Source: Candidatus Omnitrophota bacterium
GTDB lineage: Bacteria > Omnitrophota > Gorgyraeia > 2-02-FULL-51-18
Reading direction: 5' to 3'
Assembly (NCBI GenBank): GCA_016180585.1
Contig: JACPAX010000011.1
Span: 1-42,497 of the forward strand
DNA: 42,497 nt
Part shown: piece by piece, positions 40,501 to 42,497 of the stretch
Numbering within the stretch: position 1 is the first letter of the stretch
Layout: each line of letters begins with the position of its first letter
The notes under the pieces: generated by a model
Databases searched by the model: none
The model's input: only the letters and a program-made list of their open reading frames with translations
What the model was told of the DNA's origin: nothing
Translations under genes and position numbers: made by a program

Positions 40501-42497
40501 CAAGAGAATAATAGTAAGCATCGTCAATTTGCCGGGCGAGGGACTTGGCTTCTTCGATCCGGTTGAAACCGGCAAGGGCTTTCACAATCTCCGACCAGGC
40601 AAGAAAACGATGGTGATCAATGTTGATTTGCCAGGCGGAGGACTTGGCTTCAGCGAGTCCTTCGCGACCTTGAGTGGCTTTCATAATTTCTAACCAGGCA
40701 AGAGAACGATAGTAAGCAGTGTCGATTTGCTGTAACTTGACATATGCACTATAGTAATCCAGCTCAAATACCTTCATGGCTTCCAGCAAGACCTCTCTTC
40801 TGAGGACCGGTTTATCTTCCGCCTTCCTCGTCCCTACCCCGCCGCCTGTGGCAGGGTCGGTGCCAGGGGGGTCCGGATCCGGCAGAGAAGTGCCGGACAT
40901 CTGATGGTAAACCACCGCGGCGCCGGTCAAAATCTCTGCGGCATGGTCAAAGGCGCGCGGGTCGGCGCTAAGTAATTTGGCCGTTTTAGCCGCATCGAGA
41001 TATTGAGCGCGGGCTTCTGCTCTCCCTTCGTCTCCCGCCTCCCCCGATAAACTCGGCAGGGTTGACGGCCATTGGGATCGATCATCCGCAAATACCGGCT
41101 CACCGGCTCTTGCCGCCTCCCTCGTCCCTACCCCGCCGGCTGTGGCAGGGTGGGCGACGGGGCCGGTGGGGTTGGCTATCGAATCCCCCATGATTTTTTT
41201 GATTTGATCCTTCAGTCTTAGAATTTTTCTATCATTCATCGTGTCTTGGGCGGAAGCGGAGAAAAGATCAACGCCCTCTTCTTCATAAAGTTTGGCAATT
41301 TGCAGGATGATTGGTTTCAAAGTCTCAAAGTCCTGATTGATCGCCCAGCCCATCCAGTTGACGACGCTGACAAAGTAGTCGATGTCGGTGTCTTTCCAGA
41401 GCGCGGCCGATCCGACGTGCAAGCGGGCGACCACGCCCGTTTCTTGGTTGTCGCGGATGTTCTCAGTCTTGATGTCAAACTTGTCGGTTCTGATATCTTC
41501 CATCAGATAGCGGTGTCTTCCGGGAGGATTGTTGGGAAAAACGAGAAGATAGGACAACACCCGCAGGACGTTCTCTAGGCTTGTGCTTTTAATCGCCTTG
41601 TTCCTTTCGACGGTCAGGCCGAGATTGATGTGGGTGTTGGCGGAGCTGATGTTAAACAAGAACTCGCCCGTCGGGAGTTTGTAGAGCGCTTCAAGAAAAC
41701 CCCGGAGCTGATCCGCGCTTGAGAACACCGGCGAGTCGAGCTCAAGGCCCTCCGGTGGATTTCTATCTTGATTGGCAAATTCGGGCTCAAGCCCGGCTGA
41801 GACAAAGAGGGTCTTGAGGAAAGTGGTTCGGGTTACTCTGTCCTCAGAATATCGTTTGGCGAGCTTGCCGGCCTGGTGGTAGAGAAGCGAGGCGACGAGG
41901 ATGGAGAGTTTTTTTTCCACCCAGTCCTCAAACTCGCTGTTTGAAGTGGTTTGTCTTCTTTTTTCCTCGTAAAGAGCGACGAGAAGCTCAAATGCTTCAT
42001 GGATGGAGTCGTCATCCATCCCTCCGATACTTAACGCCAGGGATCGACTTTCCGAAAACCGTTCTTTTTCTACGGCATCACGAAACAAAGAAACCGCTTC
42101 CTTGAGTACAGAGCCGATTTGGCCGAGGGCCCAGGCGGCGTTTTGACGAACGGATGGATTTTCATCACCCAAGGCGGCGATGAGTGATGGGATGGCGGCG
42201 GGGCCGATTTGGCCGAGGGCCCAGGCGGCGTTTTGACGAACGGATGGATTTTTACTACCCAAGGCGGCGATGAGTGATGGGATGGCGGCTTGGGCAGCGG
42301 GGCCGATTTGGCCGAGGGCCCAGGCGGCGCTTTGACGAACGGATGGATTTTTACTACCCAAGACGGCGATGAGTGATGGGATGGCGGCATGGGCAGCGGG
42401 GCCGATTTGGCCGAGGGCCCAGGCGGCGCTTTGACGAACGGATGGATTTTCACCACCCAAGACGGCGATGAGTGATGGGATGGCGGCGGGGCCGATT
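34505..42497 (-). CDS. giant HEAT/TPR-solenoid membrane protein, N-terminus beyond right edge
   Basis: At least 2663 residues; the frame is still open at the window end. From N- to C-terminus by position: near-identical HEAT repeats (42497-42112); module M copy 1 (42110-41150); a GGVGTR linker; seven TPR-like ~33-residue repeats (40740-40130); an unrecognised globular part (40120-38890); a membrane helix PALIAGLMAVLLGAFFYVAY (~38800); a second hydrophobic stretch GLLLAVFLQGWAAVAQA (~38240); a HEAT-like block (38100-37790); a third membrane helix ALGVWLLAFVTLFVMPAVYF (~37090); three to four HEAT repeats (36830-36450); module M copy 2 (36420-35440); an SH3/Tudor-like segment FKKGERISHNSFGPGEVARL (~35400-35280) like the UvrD C-terminus; and a last domain ending PNCAPPDF. 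Function unknown; the solenoids suggest a scaffold or interaction protein at the membrane. Confidence 0.8.
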   Translation of the reverse strand, partial: IGPAAIPSLIAVLGGENPSVRQSAAWALGQIGPAAHAAIPSLIAVLGSKNPSVRQSAAWALGQIGPAAQAAIPSLIAALGSKNPSVRQNAAWALGQIGPAAIPSLIAALGDENPSVRQNAAWALGQIGSVLKEAVSLFRDAVEKERFSESRSLALSIGGMDDDSIHEAFELLVALYEEKRRQTTSNSEFEDWVEKKLSILVASLLYHQAGKLAKRYSEDRVTRTTFLKTLFVSAGLEPEFANQDRNPPEGLELDSPVFSSADQLRGFLEALYKLPTGEFLFNISSANTHINLGLTVERNKAIKSTSLENVLRVLSYLLVFPNNPPGRHRYLMEDIRTDKFDIKTENIRDNQETGVVARLHVGSAALWKDTDIDYFVSVVNWMGWAINQDFETLKPIILQIAKLYEEEGVDLFSASAQDTMNDRKILRLKDQIKKIMGDSIANPTGPVAHPATAGGVGTREAARAGEPVFADDRSQWPSTLPSLSGEAGDEGRAEARAQYLDAAKTAKLLSADPRAFDHAAEILTGAAVVYHQMSGTSLPDPDPPGTDPATGGGVGTRKAEDKPVLRREVLLEAMKVFELDYYSAYVKLQQIDTAYYRSLAWLEIMKATQGREGLAEAKSSAWQINIDHHRFLAWSEIVKALAGFNRIEEAKSLARQIDDAYYYSLAWLEIMKATQGREGPAEAQSFARQIGDVDRRPPAWLEIMKATQGREGLAEAQSFARQIGDFDRRALAWLEIVKALAGFNRIEEAKSLVWQIEEAKSLVWQIDGAYRRFLALVEIAKAERSFFDARYQPYTEEALLPELNQIPKNWGGLERQELRLLLIGHPELMEAENFNPIMNQAGRTTDLTALIQVLSRDPEKTSDYEPWFQGIAELALALYGEDRSDRWHGPMESFNIDGRYRQGDWPYQYQRAIARHQEKLRRPSFTTVESGYRNPVVNIRWGFLAKRLSMEEWTQKTAKDSFFEVGDAHTEESDRRQIPFIALVEGEEIQDNLLGLKEGLLVWRDTQERVLLAPDQARERRLNGETVHLIGFSPGYGRIFYEVQGEIVSSCLYLSLSEPILENWLPQGAALREEAEGKIKKLLDIPDHRVSQDARAYELTQSNGTVCRLSEEALETLARDETWGIPWLKGINGKEKDAFEIYRMLNSVFEMVRLLTTGKTTEAIVYKAILDAPMGVLGHKESIKTVIQLIGEGKATPSGGRLAEDSRAGESGAKTASRWTKPALIAGLMAVLLGAFFYVAYRDHQEKAIIRQVEAAYDARDSFAALPRMIEQNPHLDVMIQNEIDRRAQSREFRRRRDEFLRKVRNLPRQQELFRMTIDPGIPFDSPLRMALGFIKALKQYGIQPDEILRTQAEEPAGRFVITFKSGPNRGKAAWFNARTGQKIFGDAQLELLELKESPGGARQAAGEWRARVAGYARGLLLAVFLQGWAAVAQAPEAWDEQRTPSLAQDLVEELRALSSRFASDAPRRETEAHRIVHFQLPEMGSAALPAAIQMLRDRDAQMRLWATEVLYRLRMRESMEALLNAALNDADQTVRVGAFRGLQPMKAVRTPLAVERLRAVKDSPAAAPSDAREADEVLKAWGEASVDASFEDLTLALDKALERARAGFPPRVYYDRGDLKAPDPLGDLIADELNLPTKDRYLVLSDRMREAIDLLRSSPRFPRSIKGLNLDADVEQGMVLWWIYSPGSFERWEKNGAKRILFEEPQNPLAAGFLPYAVEDAAAVRLKSGYKHVPLAVAAGMAYAVDGWESAKDLCRIFGIRLEERPAWPTRLSLFLSQDIRGQALLMGSALGVWLLAFVTLFVMPAVYFWRRIRHGHLPAETPRSYPGKETGKSSPTPPKDAGTRKALQRDSAEAGGARPAEIQLPGLPDQPYTVQGLMRFSKRANGFVTAIMPLFIWPMGPAAQSAIPALTDALGDKDSLVRRHAARALGIIAPPAQSAVPELTGALEDKDSLVREYAARALGVIGPSAQSAIPALTNALGDKSPSVYKQAVLALGVIGPSAQSATSWLTIASGSESRHRSVYEYADQVSVRTDHLSTEELLSQFKDAVNHGEKAESQFLALSLGSRDEDSIVSALTVLIDQYEAKKKELADDDDSFQEWIHEFLAIVAAALLYRQAEALARRYFEEKGVQETLLQTFFISAGLEPEFANQDRVPPDGLELNSPVFVKAGALRHFLEALYRLPTGEFLFEISSANTHVNLGLTAERRQAIEGTPFEDALRVFSYLLIFPNNPPGRHRYLMEEIETDKFDVKHYDIYRIAETGAVARLHIGTAALWKHTDIDYFVSVVNWLGWAINQDFETLKPIILRMIQLYREEGVDFFSPSTGDVMDEGMVLRLKSQVRKIMADSILAGESPAGIRAAAGLFKKGERISHNSFGPGEVARLDVENNKIGIRFDDAPGSVQTFLFDQIRPQLTLESQADLNPDRMPGDSLVARIQALLDAPSAALSQTRPYFQALANKIEETGSGPLLNEYVRLLARLTVDFPVDYSVEEETELGGTPGWAEFWLWRSLNEGDRQKASDGITRALKERLIPAGRNPIKRLQGEGPAIVVRAPFKSLREIYRMQKAVGRREIGMESFGDVMLVSAEGDEVAVQRLDHFAPNRLHTHHFLLPLSRSKSKDDDANAAKRADENHGSFILGFDEAGGKAELAVFDIPNCAPPDF
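35440..36420 (-). other. module M, copy 2, of the right-hand giant protein
   Basis: About 320 residues that match 41150-42110 closely: SAGLEPEFANQDR, FEISSANTHVNLGLTAER, FPNNPPGRHRYLMEEI, TDIDYFVSVVNWLGWAINQ and DFETLKPIIL. DNA identity is high in the last stretch (around 35600-35650 versus 41320-41370). Each copy directly follows a HEAT block, so the duplicated unit is HEAT plus M. Confidence 0.85.
40130..40740 (-). repeat. TPR-like ~99-bp coding repeats
   Basis: Successive units of the form WLEIMKATQGREGLAEAQSFARQI and WLEIVKALAGFNRIEEAKSLARQI alternate, about 33 residues each. Several are nearly identical in DNA, pointing to recent expansion. Confidence 0.85.
40201..40260 (-). repeat. perfect 30-bp tandem duplication
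   Basis: The 30 bases 40201-40230 recur exactly at 40231-40260, giving EEAKSLVWQI twice and breaking the regular TPR-like period by ten residues. Confidence 0.95.
40859..40884. repeat. degenerate half of a GTGCCAG repeat in a coding linker
   Basis: GGTGCCAGGGGGGTCCGG matches the left arm of the intergenic palindromes and then diverges. It encodes PDPDPPGT in a linker of the giant protein. Confidence 0.45.
42112..42497 (-). repeat. near-identical HEAT-repeat array
   Basis: GCCGATT-anchored units begin at 42112, 42202, 42301, 42400 and 42490, giving 90- or 99-bp periods (30 or 33 residues: IPSLIAALGSKNPSVRQNAA). The 9-bp difference is presence or absence of three residues (xAA). Units differ by only a few bases. 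The array continues past the window. Confidence 0.93.

Noticed and set aside
42112-42497. Regular ~90-99-bp direct repeats resembling a CRISPR array or satellite
   Set aside because: The period is a multiple of three, the reading frame stays open and the peptide is a HEAT repeat; there are no short conserved repeats with variable spacers and no cas genes.
1-42497. tRNA, rRNA or riboswitch genes
   Set aside because: No cloverleaf with CCA-type ends, no rRNA signature strings and no recognisable riboswitch core was noticed on either strand by eye; a covariance-model scan was not possible here.

Overview
The window (GC-rich, roughly 57% by eye) looks like a chromosomal segment of an uncultivated diderm bacterium, most probably a member of candidate phylum Omnitrophota. 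This is an inference. It rests on very long multidomain ORFs of several thousand residues, on modules joined by recurring GGGRKAE-like linkers, on a TonB/OmpA outer-membrane repertoire, on a bacterial deoxyhypusine-synthase-like gene, and on many small palindromic repeats between and inside genes. No rRNA, tRNA, CRISPR array, transposase or phage gene was seen.

Layout. 1-6.1 kb (all minus strand): an APC permease with a UspA tail (runs off the left edge), a Bax-inhibitor-1-like membrane protein with a clear terminator, an OmpA-LysM envelope protein, and a LOG-family / deoxyhypusine-synthase-like pair whose stop and start overlap. 6.2-8.5 kb: aconitase. 8.9-15.8 kb: an exported 2318-residue protein with ChaN/TraB-like, kinase-like, ThiS/TGS-like, HEAT and CheR-like segments, carrying inside it an IVS-type four-helix-bundle gene between perfect 19-bp inverted repeats. 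16-19.2 kb: a tightly packed phoB-phoR-phoU-queC operon. 19.3-21.1 kb: an AbiE-type toxin-antitoxin pair with its own promoter and a palindromic putative operator, AT-richer than its surroundings. 21.3-23.0 kb: a pteridine-reductase-like SDR, queD, then a convergent RelE/AbrB pair. 23.1-24.75 kb: flavin reductase and mutY. 24.9-29.9 kb: an iron-uptake island (fur, FTR1 permease, uncharacterised outer-membrane protein, TonB, TonB-dependent receptor) with Fur-box-like palindromes upstream. 30-31.9 kb: marC, a TlpA-like thioredoxin and a CcdA/DsbD membrane domain. 32 kb to the right edge: one or two giant solenoid genes (HEAT and TPR-like) broken by a cassette with an antisense coiled-coil gene and flanked by 71-bp direct repeats.

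How it fits together. The conventional genes describe a respiring diderm that scavenges iron and phosphate, repairs oxidised DNA (MutY) and makes 7-deazaguanine precursors (QueC, QueD). The unusual part is the relation between giant genes and small repeats. Several palindromic or inverted elements of the kind seen between genes also lie inside coding sequences without breaking the frame: in the giant genes, in the OmpA gene and in the TlpA leader. Two small gene cassettes (four-helix bundle and coiled coil) sit inside giant genes, each bounded by repeats. The best candidates for something undescribed are these two cassettes, the kinase/beta-grasp/methyltransferase giant protein, and the duplicated roughly 320-residue module in the right-hand giant protein.
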